Shown: piece by piece, positions 6,983 to 13,926 of the stretch
Position numbering within the stretch: the first letter of the stretch is position 1
How the letters are laid out: each line of letters starts with the position of its first letter
Assembly: GCA_964653285.1 (NCBI GenBank)
Contig: CAZZEX010000049.1
Span: forward strand, 1-33,618
From: CAZZEX01 sp964653285
GTDB lineage: Bacteria > Chloroflexota > Anaerolineae > B4-G1
Direction: 5' to 3'
Length of the DNA stretch: 33,618 nt
The notes under the pieces: generated by a model
What the model saw: the letters and a program-made list of their open reading frames with translations, nothing else
Database searches by the model: none
Told to the model about the DNA's origin: nothing
Program-made: the position numbers and the translations under genes

Positions 6983-9313
6983 TCATCTGACCACGATGCT
7001 TCCCAACGCCACCAGGCTCCCGGACTGAGGCTGTCCGTCCGGTCCGACGACCGGCAGGCGGGCCAGGTCGGGCCAGGTGTACATCCCGCTCACCAGCCGA
7101 CAGCGGCCTGGCGTCGTTGTAGCAGGCACTAGCAGGGTGAAGGTATCGCTGACGACCTCGCCCGGCACCCAGAAGGAGGTAGGGTAACGTCCGTCGCGAG
7201 GGGAGCGGTCTATTTGCGCTACAATTTCCCCGGCTGGGTCGAGCAGGTGGACAAAGGCGCTGTAGTCGGTCGGGGGGGAGGCTGTGGCCCGCCAGTACAC
7301 GGTCAGGCTGAAGGACTGGCCGGCGCGGATAGTCTCCGGCAATGGCCCCCGCCCTACCAGCGCCAGTGTTTCCCCCAGGTGATAATCCAGCGGGACAGGG
7401 ATGACCACCTCCGGCGGGGTTTCCGGGGCCACGCGGACGCGGGCCAGAAAGAGCGGGCCGTCCAACGCGCCATCGGCGGTTTGGATGGGCAGCCGGGCAT
7501 CACGCTCAGCATCCAGCAGGCCAACCTCTACCTGATAAACGGTGGGGACAGGGACATGCTCGTCCACGTGGACCCGCGTTTCATCGCAGAAGCGGTCGCC
7601 AGGCTGCCACTGCGAGGTCGGGAAGCGGCCTTGACCCGGATAGGTGTGCCGGCTGGCCACCAGATGGCCATCCACACCGATCAGTTGGACGAACAGCGTG
7701 TAGTCGGTCGTAGTGGGCTCGACAACCTCCCAGCACAGGGTGACGGTCAGCCAGTCGTCAGGCGAGAGCGACATCCGGTCCAGGTCGTACCCAACCAGGC
7801 GAGCCAGGTCGCCCAGACGGAAATTGGCTGGATGGGCACGGGCGGTCACCTGGGCGGGTGTGAGCTGCACAGGCCGGACGTAGGCCGGGCGAATGACTGC
7901 CAGCGGCGCGACGGCGCTCAGGAGCAGGAGGCCCGCCACCGGGGCCAGAAGCAGTATAGGGCGGGCGTGGGCCGGCAGCCAACCGCGCCACCCCTCCACC
8001 AGAAGGCAAGTCATGGCGGCCAGAGCCGGGAAGAGCAGCCGGCCCCAGGGGGCTATCATCAGTTGCATCCATCGCACCTGCAGCGCCAGTACCAGCAGGC
8101 ACCAGGCCCACAGCAGCGCCCATATCCAGGCCTTCGCCCTCCTGGGTGGACGGCGGAGGAGGAGCCCCCACCCGGCCAGGGCCAGCAACCGGGCCGCCCG
8201 CAACGTCCCATAGACCCACTCAGGCAGGCCCACGTTGCCGGTGCCGAACATGCCCCAGAACGACCGTTCAACACCGCCTAGTTGGGCCAGGGCCGGTCGC
8301 AGCGGGCTTGGCCTTTCCCAGACCCACGGACCGCTCAGTATCACCTGCAGGGTGAAGGGACTGCCGTACAGGAGCCAGTTGCGGACGTACCACCACCCGC
8401 CAACCAGGGCGGTGACGCCCAGCGCCAACCCCAGCCACCCCAGCGTAGCCCGCCAGCCCCACTGCTCTCGCCAGGCGATGGCAATGAGGAACAGACTCGC
8501 CAACAGCATCAACCCCAGCACGCTGAGTTTGGTGAGCGCGGCCAGGCCCAGCAGCAGGCCCAAAAGCAGTGCATGGCGTGGTCGGAGACCAGTTCCAGGG
8601 GAAGAAACCAGATCTCTTCTCGATTCTTGAGAGACCGATCCTTGAGAGAGCCGCCCGCAAAATCTGGTTTCGGGGCAAAGCCCCCGCACCAGGTGGGCCA
8701 CAGCCCATAGCACGCAGGCCGAGAGCGCCATCACTGCCGTGTCGTTAGTGACGACGCCGCTCATGAACAGGAACTGGGGGATGAAAGCAGTCATCCCCGC
8801 CGCCAGCAAGGGCAGCCAGTCAGACGAGGGCCACAGCTCTCGTCCCAAGCCCCAGGTAGCGACGACGCCCAGAGCGCCAAAGAGCAACGAGATCAGCCGT
8901 GTCAGGCGAACGGCCAGGACGGTGCCGTGCCAGGGGAAGTCCTCGGCCGGCGTGTGCAGCCAGGTGTTCTTGTTGTCCGGCACCGTTGGCGGGGCGGGGT
9001 AGGCGAAGTGAGGGTTGCGCTCCAGCAGCGTGGCGTAGTCTCCCTGGTCCGGGGTCCAGAAGGTGAGCAATGCGGCGGTAACGTAGTAGAGCGGCGGCTG
9101 GCTGGTCTCCTGATGGGCGGGGTGGCCCTCCTCGTAGCCGGTCAGCGGGGGCAAGTGCCCCGTCTCAACCAGGTGGCGAACGTAGGCATAGTGCATTGGC
9201 TCGTCGGGCCCCTCGTAGACCGGCGTCACGATCCAATAGGCCAGGACGAGGAAGACGTAGAGCGCCAAAAGGATGGACAGGCATATGAGAGGTCGGCGGC
9301 TACTGGTGGACAA
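6983..9313 (-). CDS. GT-C-like multi-pass membrane protein with two C-terminal beta repeats
   Basis: A 776-residue paralogue of the 4603-6894 protein. The N-terminal helix leads to VTPVYEGPDEPMH (acidic pair D37-E38), then multiple helices to about residue 480. Two soluble repeats follow with the same signature: GRFPTSQWQPGD and GRYPTSFWVPGE. The predicted role is sugar transfer in the envelope; donor and acceptor are unknown. Residues ~208-246 (REtRFCG...SSPGT) are encoded by an insertion whose ends are inverted repeats (8605-8670). The start is TTG 9313, with GAGGTG a few bases upstream. That start overlaps a short frame ending in TAG at 9300, which may be a decayed relative. A 88-bp gap separates it from the next gene. 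Confidence 0.83.
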   Translation of the reverse strand: MSTSSRRPLICLSILLALYVFLVLAYWIVTPVYEGPDEPMHYAYVRHLVETGHLPPLTGYEEGHPAHQETSQPPLYYVTAALLTFWTPDQGDYATLLERNPHFAYPAPPTVPDNKNTWLHTPAEDFPWHGTVLAVRLTRLISLLFGALGVVATWGLGRELWPSSDWLPLLAAGMTAFIPQFLFMSGVVTNDTAVMALSACVLWAVAHLVRGLCPETRFCGRLSQGSVSQESRRDLVSSPGTGLRPRHALLLGLLLGLAALTKLSVLGLMLLASLFLIAIAWREQWGWRATLGWLGLALGVTALVGGWWYVRNWLLYGSPFTLQVILSGPWVWERPSPLRPALAQLGGVERSFWGMFGTGNVGLPEWVYGTLRAARLLALAGWGLLLRRPPRRAKAWIWALLWAWCLLVLALQVRWMQLMIAPWGRLLFPALAAMTCLLVEGWRGWLPAHARPILLLAPVAGLLLLSAVAPLAVIRPAYVRPVQLTPAQVTARAHPANFRLGDLARLVGYDLDRMSLSPDDWLTVTLCWEVVEPTTTDYTLFVQLIGVDGHLVASRHTYPGQGRFPTSQWQPGDRFCDETRVHVDEHVPVPTVYQVEVGLLDAERDARLPIQTADGALDGPLFLARVRVAPETPPEVVIPVPLDYHLGETLALVGRGPLPETIRAGQSFSLTVYWRATASPPTDYSAFVHLLDPAGEIVAQIDRSPRDGRYPTSFWVPGEVVSDTFTLLVPATTTPGRCRLVSGMYTWPDLARLPVVGPDGQPQSGSLVALGSIVVR
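8605..8670. repeat. AAACCAGAT-ended inverted repeat inside coding sequence
   Basis: AAACCAGAT (8605-8613) and ATCTGGTTT (8662-8670) are perfect inverted repeats flanking 48 bp, which itself contains TTGAGAGA-type repeats. The ends match the AAACCAGG family at 1337-1369 and 32746-32779. The whole segment is translated in-frame within the 6983-9313 gene. Confidence 0.75.
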
Positions 9314-9476
9314 CGTGCACCTCGGTCAGCCAGATCGCTGCATTGGGCAGCGGAAGAGCAGGCCAACGCGACACGCCAGCCTGCGATTGTCCCTGCGTTC
9401 ACGACACGTGCACGGCCTTCTCCCAATTCGAAATAGCCGCCCCCGTCCACCGACAGCCGCGCGCCAATTCTACTTT
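9300..9476 (-). pseudogene. Possible degraded C-terminal end of another glycosyltransferase of this array
   Basis: Two overlapping minus-strand frames look like pieces of one protein tail. One reads GGGYFELGEGRARVV (about 9380-9476). The other reads RWPALPLPNAAIWLTEVHV and stops at TAG 9302-9300. The ending resembles the tail of the 2141-4561 protein (ERWPVLADGR ... RVILTSVEL), and like that gene it overlaps the start of the next gene. A frameshift between the two frames would explain the break. The evidence is only this weak pattern and the position, so it may be chance. Confidence 0.3.
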
Positions 9477-9516
9477 GGCAATACCGCAAAAGTCACCCTG
9501 ATAGTTGACCGTCATT

Positions 9517-9672
9517 CTAAGCATAGCACAGGCCGTCGGTCTGGCCGGGCTCTGTTAGGTTGTCAGCCTCTTCCAAGATACGCCGCTTGTACTCGGCCGA
9601 GAACTTGCGGCGCTTGGCCTTGGGCACCACTTCAGGATCAGGAATGTCGGTTGGTGAGTCGTGAAATGTCAT
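9517..9672 (-). pseudogene. Truncated IS3-type transposase OrfA
   Basis: ATG 9672, preceded by AGAGGAGATAAGACG, starts a 51-residue frame containing KAKRRKFSAEYKRRILEEAD and LTEPGQ. This is the N-terminal helix-turn-helix start typical of IS3/IS911-type OrfA proteins, normally about 90-100 residues and followed by OrfB. The match ends after about 44 residues, where a dispersed repeat (GTCATTCTAAGCATAGC, 9511-9527) begins and supplies a TAG stop. No OrfB catalytic part is present, so this is a remnant. Confidence 0.75.
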
Positions 9673-9682
9673 CGTCTTATCT

Positions 9683-9722
9683 CCTCTGCTCCTATATTAT
9701 ACACTAATTTCCGGAGCAGAGG
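9683..9722. repeat. 10-bp inverted repeat around a TATAAT at the end of the IS remnant
   Basis: CCTCTGCTCC (9683-9692) and GGAGCAGAGG (9713-9722) are perfect inverted repeats. The 20-bp spacer contains, on the minus strand, a TATAAT -10 box (9701-9696) just upstream of the OrfA remnant. It may be the left IS end with its promoter, or an operator over that promoter. The real IS tip could be the nearby TGAGACACC at about 9730. Confidence 0.6.
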
Positions 9723-9776
9723 TGTCTCACTCATATTAGCACAGAGGGCTCTTGCGCGATACATCCGTCATCCTGT

Positions 9777-9832
9777 GGTACACTGCATCTGCCAGCCTCC
9801 TCTGACTCGGTTATGGCTGGGCACAGTGTACC
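9777..9832. repeat. Long imperfect hairpin in intergenic DNA
   Basis: GGTACACTG (9777-9785) pairs perfectly with CAGTGTACC (9824-9832). Inside it, CCAGCC (9792-9797) pairs with GGCTGG (9815-9820) around a 17-nt loop. The structure has no U-tract and lies about 270 bp upstream of the kinase gene. It could be a small structured RNA, a protein-binding site or a repeat remnant. Confidence 0.55.
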
Positions 9833-10004
9833 CCATTTTCGCGAGGCTGGCTCTCTTGATTATAGTCCCGCGCCAGTCCCGTTTTTGCCCATTTAACGAA
9901 CCTTGCGGCCCGATTTCCCCTTATTTCTTGTCCCCCTCCGTGATATGCTCACAATTCAAGTCCACCATAGCTGCGCCCATCTCGGCGCATTAGTCCGGGA
10001 GTTG

Positions 10005-10033
10005 TTGCAATTCTGGACGATGCGTGGTAGGAT
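10005..10033 (+). promoter_or_regulatory. Candidate promoter for the hybrid histidine kinase
   Basis: TTGCAA (10005-10010), 17 bp, then TAGGAT (10028-10033); each hexamer matches 4 of 6 consensus bases. The start of transcription would fall near 10040, about 60 nt before ATG 10103. This is a moderate match only. Confidence 0.4.
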
Positions 10034-10102
10034 ACCGAAAACTTTCCTGTCAGACACACTCTAGGTACCCCGGCGCGACCCGCGTTAGGTATGGAGGTTC
10101 CG

Positions 10103-12361
10103 ATGTGGTACAGACTACACACGTCACCGGAAGCTGATCCCGATTTTGTCCGCTCTGCGACCGAGTTGCTGCAATCCACAGCACGCCATGTCGTTCTCAC
10201 CACAGGTGGTGCCTACCTGGCCTGGCACCTCGTGGCCACGGTGACTTGGCCGAATACGATGGGTTGGAATGCCTGGCTTATCGCACTGATCGTCGCTACG
10301 ACACTTGCTCTCTCCCTCCGGCTACTCCCGAAGCAATTGATGGCAGCCCAGGCTGTCTGGCAAATCGGACTTGCAGCAGCCATTACGCTAGCCATACATG
10401 TGTTTCAGCGTCAGGAGATGGCTTTCTTTTACACACTGCTCCCACTGATGGCTGTCGTCACTGTGGGCTGGCCAGGCGGCCTGCTCGCAGAGGTCTTGGT
10501 GAGTGCCCTGGTGTGGTGGCTTGCCCACAGTCCAGTAACAACACCCCTTTCTACTGCCTCTGGTCTGGTGATTGTCGCCTGCGGAGCCTTCACCGGACTC
10601 CTTGGTTGGGCTGCGGCGCGCGCAATGCTTACTGTGACCCAGTGGTCCCTGTTTAGCTTCGAGCAGGCCCGGCAAAACATGGAGGAGGCACGCGACCAAC
10701 GGGTGGAACTCAAGCAAATTCAGGAGGATCTCATCCAGGCCAACCGAGAACTTACCAGGCTATCCGATAGGCTCAAGGTGATGCACCAGGTTGCTGAGGA
10801 GGCGCGTCAGGCGAAGGAGGAGTTCGTGGCCAACGTGAGCCACGAACTTCGCACTCCCTTGAATATGATCATCGGCTTCAGCGAGGTAATCACCCAGTCG
10901 CCCCACGTCTACAGCGATAGTCTGCCGCCCGCACTTCTGGCCGACATCGCCGCCATCCGGCGCAACAGCCAGCATCTAGCCAAGCTGGTGGACGATGTGC
11001 TTGACCTCAGCCAGATCGAGGCTGGGCGTATGGCTCTCAGCAAGGGATGGACCTCTCTGCAGGACATCATAGACGCGGCGGCTATGGCTGTCCGGAACCT
11101 TTTTGAGTCCAAGGGGCTCTACCTGGAAACCGAGGTTCCCCCCGACCTACCGTTGGTATTCTGCGACAGCACACGGACTCGCCAAGTCGTGCTTAACCTG
11201 CTGAGTAATGCCGGACGTTTTACAGAGCGGGGGGGGGTGCGACTTAAGGTAGGGCGCGAGGACGATAATGTCGTAGTCAGCGTGACCGATACTGGTTCTG
11301 GCATCGCTTTGGAGGATCAGGAAAAGCTCTTTGAGCCTTTTCAGCAATTAGATGGCTCCATACGTCGCCGCCACGGCGGCAGTGGTTTAGGGTTGAGCAT
11401 CAGTAAACGGTTTGTGGAGATGCATGGGGGAGAAATGTGGCTGGAGAGTAGGGTAGGCGTAGGCACAACGATTTACTTCAGCCTGCCCCTGGACACACCC
11501 CCTCCCACTATTTCAACAAGCGACGGCGCAAAGCGATGGTTCAGTCCCTATCAGCAATACGAAGCGCGTACCAGGCGGTCGAAGGCACCTGTGCCCAGGC
11601 TAGCTCCCCGATTCGTCATCCTGGAAAAAGGAGAGACGCTGCAGAGGCTGTTCAGACGTTATATGGAGGGTATTGAGATCATCTCTATCCAGGACATTGA
11701 ACAAGCCATCGCCGAACTAAACCACTCACCGGCCCAGGCACTGATCGTGAACGCGCCCTTGTTTGAGCAAATGCCAGTCCCGGTGGCACAGTTGACCAAC
11801 CTGCCCTATGGCACACCCACGGTGACTTATTGGGTGCCCGGAGAGGATGAGGCCGCACAGCAGCTTGGTGTGGTCCGCTATCTGGTGAAACCGGTGACTC
11901 GCAAGACCTTGCTCTCGACGTTGGAAGAGTTGGGGAAGGGGGTAGAGAGTGTGCTCTTGGTGGATGACAAGCCTGAGGTGCTGCAACTCTTCGCCCGCAT
12001 GCTTTCCTCGGCTCAACGTAACTACCGCGTCTTGCGAGCAACGAGCGGGCAGCAAGCTCTCAGCATGCTGCGTGAGCGACAACCCGATGTGATGATGCTC
12101 GACCTGATCATGCCGGAAAAGGATGGTTTTCAAGTACTGCGGGAAAAGAGCCAGGATCCGTCTATACGCGAGATCCCAGTGATCGTAGTTTCTGCTAAAG
12201 ATCCAACAGGCGAGCCCATCGTGAGCGATACGCTGACCGTGACCCGGAGCGGTGGCCTGTCGGTGCGCGATCTCCTGGCCTGCACCCAAGCCATCAGTGA
12301 GGTTCTGGCTGCATCAGTGCGATCTGGCGATCAAGGGCAGCAAGAAAAGCCTGCCGCGTGA
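10103..12361 (+). CDS. Membrane hybrid histidine kinase (HisKA-HATPase-pseudoreceiver-receiver)
   Basis: A 752-residue sensor kinase. About five to six membrane helices span residues ~30-170, then a coiled coil (~180-230). The HisKA H-box SHELRTPLN has phospho-acceptor His247. The HATPase domain has all boxes: N-box LNLLSNAGRF, G1 DTGSGI, F-box LFEPFQQ and G2 GGSGLGLSIS. A first receiver-like domain follows (~495-610), but its acceptor position reads ALIVNAP, with no Asp. The second receiver has VDDKPE, LDLIMP (Asp667) and SAKDP, and ends in LTVTRSGGLSVRDLL. ATG 10103 is preferred over ATG 10091 because GGAGGT lies 4 nt before it. The signal is probably external or in the membrane. Its neighbour regulator and sugar transporter suggest control of carbohydrate uptake. 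Its last 68 bp overlap the convergent gene. Confidence 0.92.
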   Translation: MWYRLHTSPEADPDFVRSATELLQSTARHVVLTTGGAYLAWHLVATVTWPNTMGWNAWLIALIVATTLALSLRLLPKQLMAAQAVWQIGLAAAITLAIHVFQRQEMAFFYTLLPLMAVVTVGWPGGLLAEVLVSALVWWLAHSPVTTPLSTASGLVIVACGAFTGLLGWAAARAMLTVTQWSLFSFEQARQNMEEARDQRVELKQIQEDLIQANRELTRLSDRLKVMHQVAEEARQAKEEFVANVSHELRTPLNMIIGFSEVITQSPHVYSDSLPPALLADIAAIRRNSQHLAKLVDDVLDLSQIEAGRMALSKGWTSLQDIIDAAAMAVRNLFESKGLYLETEVPPDLPLVFCDSTRTRQVVLNLLSNAGRFTERGGVRLKVGREDDNVVVSVTDTGSGIALEDQEKLFEPFQQLDGSIRRRHGGSGLGLSISKRFVEMHGGEMWLESRVGVGTTIYFSLPLDTPPPTISTSDGAKRWFSPYQQYEARTRRSKAPVPRLAPRFVILEKGETLQRLFRRYMEGIEIISIQDIEQAIAELNHSPAQALIVNAPLFEQMPVPVAQLTNLPYGTPTVTYWVPGEDEAAQQLGVVRYLVKPVTRKTLLSTLEELGKGVESVLLVDDKPEVLQLFARMLSSAQRNYRVLRATSGQQALSMLRERQPDVMMLDLIMPEKDGFQVLREKSQDPSIREIPVIVVSAKDPTGEPIVSDTLTVTRSGGLSVRDLLACTQAISEVLAASVRSGDQGQQEKPAA

Positions 12362-13538
12362 TCGGCTTACGCACAAAAGCACTGGCGCCGAGGGAGAGGG
12401 CCAGTTCTTCCTGGGCCAGAATGGTGCACACGACGGTAGGAATGTGACTGGTGAGAGGATGCTGGCGCAACCGCCCCAGTACCTCCCAACCATCTACCTG
12501 AGGCATCATCACATCCAACAGGATGACCTGCGGAGAGAACTCCTCTGTCAGACTCAGGGCCTGTTCCGGGTCTTGGGTGCCGATGAGACGATAGCGTGTG
12601 CCTGCGGTATAGCGCTGCAACAGTTGCAGGGTATCGGCGTTATCGTCAATGACGAGCACTGGCAATTGCTCGAGGGCAGGAAGAGTCAGGGTAGCGTCGA
12701 AGGTGCCCTCGTTGGTAGAGGCGGCCAGTCTACCTCCGCACAGGTTTACCAGTCGGTGAGCTATGTCCAGACTGGCTCCTTCGTTGTCCAGCGCGGGTTT
12801 AGGGCCAGGGAGAGCTTGCGTACACCACACTCGAATCTCGACCTCCCAGCGTAGCGGCTTGGCCGAGATATGTACTCGACTGCCTGACCCCCGATGGATG
12901 GCCACGCTGAGCAAGTTCAGGAGAATCTGACGCAAGGCGACCGGATGTACGGCCAGTTTGGGAAGAGCATCGGCCAGTGCGGTTTTCAAGCGGACCTTGT
13001 GCCGAAGGGCCAACGGCCGGACCAAGTCCAGCACGGCGGGCAGTGTTTGTTCCGGATCTGTGGACATCTCCGGCGGGCCATCTTTCAGCCAGGCTAGTTC
13101 CTCATCTACTACCATGGGGCTGCCCACGGCATCTTGAGTAGTGGGCTCCACGTCTACATCCTCGTGCATCTTGGCCGCTAAATGGAATTGCTCCCAGAGA
13201 CGATACCCCAGCGCTTCCACGGCCGCGCGCTGCTCACGTCGCAAGTGCCGGACGCTCATGCCTAGCTGATTGGCGACTTCCTGTTGGCTGAATTGCTGCA
13301 CATAGCGGTACAGGAGGAGATCGTAGACCCGCCTGCTGTGTGATCGAGGCGGCTCATCGGCCGCCGGTTTAAGAGACTCGATAGCCTCGGTCAGGATGCG
13401 CTGCAGACCAGCAGGCGTGTCAAATCGGTCCGCCACGCCAAAGAGGACGGCCAGGGGACTTTGACGCAAGCGATCGGGATCGTAGAGATGGGTTAAGGCA
13501 TCGCGCAGGTGCCTTAGAAACTGTTCACTCGTCAACAT
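12294..13538 (-). CDS. HTH / degenerate HATPase / receiver-domain regulator
   Basis: A 414-residue protein of unusual order. Residues ~65-115 contain an HTH-like segment (FSQQEVANQLGMSVRHLRR) recalling sigma-like or transposase helix-turn-helix units. Residues ~170-290 resemble a HATPase domain (RQILLNLLSVAIHRG ... LDIAHRLVNLCGG), but the second N-box Asn is replaced and the G1 DxGxG motif is absent, so ATP binding is doubtful. Residues ~295-410 are a complete receiver: VIDDNAD, LLDVMMP (Asp342) and the Lys in VRKPI. It is probably the response regulator of the convergent hybrid kinase. DNA binding would be N-terminal, the reverse of most response regulators. The 3' end overlaps the kinase gene by 68 bp antisense. 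A near-consensus promoter lies at 13658-13630. Confidence 0.82.
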   Translation of the reverse strand: MLTSEQFLRHLRDALTHLYDPDRLRQSPLAVLFGVADRFDTPAGLQRILTEAIESLKPAADEPPRSHSRRVYDLLLYRYVQQFSQQEVANQLGMSVRHLRREQRAAVEALGYRLWEQFHLAAKMHEDVDVEPTTQDAVGSPMVVDEELAWLKDGPPEMSTDPEQTLPAVLDLVRPLALRHKVRLKTALADALPKLAVHPVALRQILLNLLSVAIHRGSGSRVHISAKPLRWEVEIRVWCTQALPGPKPALDNEGASLDIAHRLVNLCGGRLAASTNEGTFDATLTLPALEQLPVLVIDDNADTLQLLQRYTAGTRYRLIGTQDPEQALSLTEEFSPQVILLDVMMPQVDGWEVLGRLRQHPLTSHIPTVVCTILAQEELALSLGASAFVRKPITRQAFLAALDRQIALMQPEPH

Positions 13539-13629
13539 ATCTCAGCGCATGTCTCAGCATGTCCGCTTCATGGCCTTTTTCTGACCTCATTCGGACCGAA
13601 AACCCCCCACTATGTGGTGAGTTTATGAT

Positions 13630-13658
13630 ATTATATACTAGGCAGCACTTGCTGACAA
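13630..13658 (-). promoter_or_regulatory. Near-consensus sigma-70-type promoter for the HTH/receiver regulator
   Basis: On the minus strand TTGTCA (13658-13653), exactly 17 bp, then TATAAT (13635-13630) match the consensus at 5/6 and 6/6. Transcription would start near 13623, leaving an untranslated leader of about 85 nt before ATG 13538. Confidence 0.75.
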
Positions 13659-13695
13659 CCTGGACCTCCCCAAAGTGACTCCGCAGTCACCAGGT
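13658..13695. promoter_or_regulatory. Hairpin next to the divergent promoter
   Basis: GTGACT (13675-13680) and AGTCAC (13685-13690) form a perfect 6-bp stem around CCGC. The outer ACCTGG (13658-13663) can pair with CCAGGT (13690-13695), which shares one base with the inner stem. It adjoins the -35 box of the regulator promoter, so an operator role is possible but not shown. Confidence 0.4.
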
Positions 13696-13926
13696 CTGGA
13701 TCTTGGCTGTTTATCCATCTCTGACTGTTCACCCGTTTGCTGGATTGGTGAGTGATCCCACACCAAGCGTTCTGTGGGTTGAATAAGGGGCAAGAAAGGA
13801 GGCGTTTTATCGGCCAAAAACGAACCGGAAGAACTATCATATTAAACGGTTATGTGGAGAAGCCCTACCAAATACACGAAATCAGCGGAGTAAGGGCGAA
13901 ACAGATCAGCAAACAAAGGAGGAAAG

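Larger units (their letters stand above)
9673..10102. other. Intergenic region without a convincing gene
   Basis: This 430-bp stretch lies between the IS remnant and the hybrid kinase. It holds the inverted repeat at 9683-9722, a large imperfect hairpin at 9777-9832 and a moderate promoter at 10005-10033. I see no credible coding sequence in it. Confidence 0.6.
13539..13926. other. Divergent intergenic region between regulator and solute-binding protein
   Basis: This 388-bp region separates the minus-strand regulator from the plus-strand lipoprotein. It contains the regulator promoter (13630-13658), a hairpin at 13658-13695 and the inverted repeat CGTTTT/AAAACG at 13803-13822. I find no clear -35/-10 pair for the plus-strand gene, whose ribosome site AAAGGAGG lies at 13915-13922. 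Confidence 0.6.

Noticed and set aside
7214..8281. A 355-codon plus-strand open frame
   Set aside because: It is antisense to the 6983-9313 gene, of low-complexity Gln/Arg/Pro composition, with no domain.
9690..10100. A tRNA or other stable RNA gene in the longest structured gap
   Set aside because: The hairpin at 9777-9832 does not fit a cloverleaf, and no TPsiC-like GTTCGAATC segment is present.
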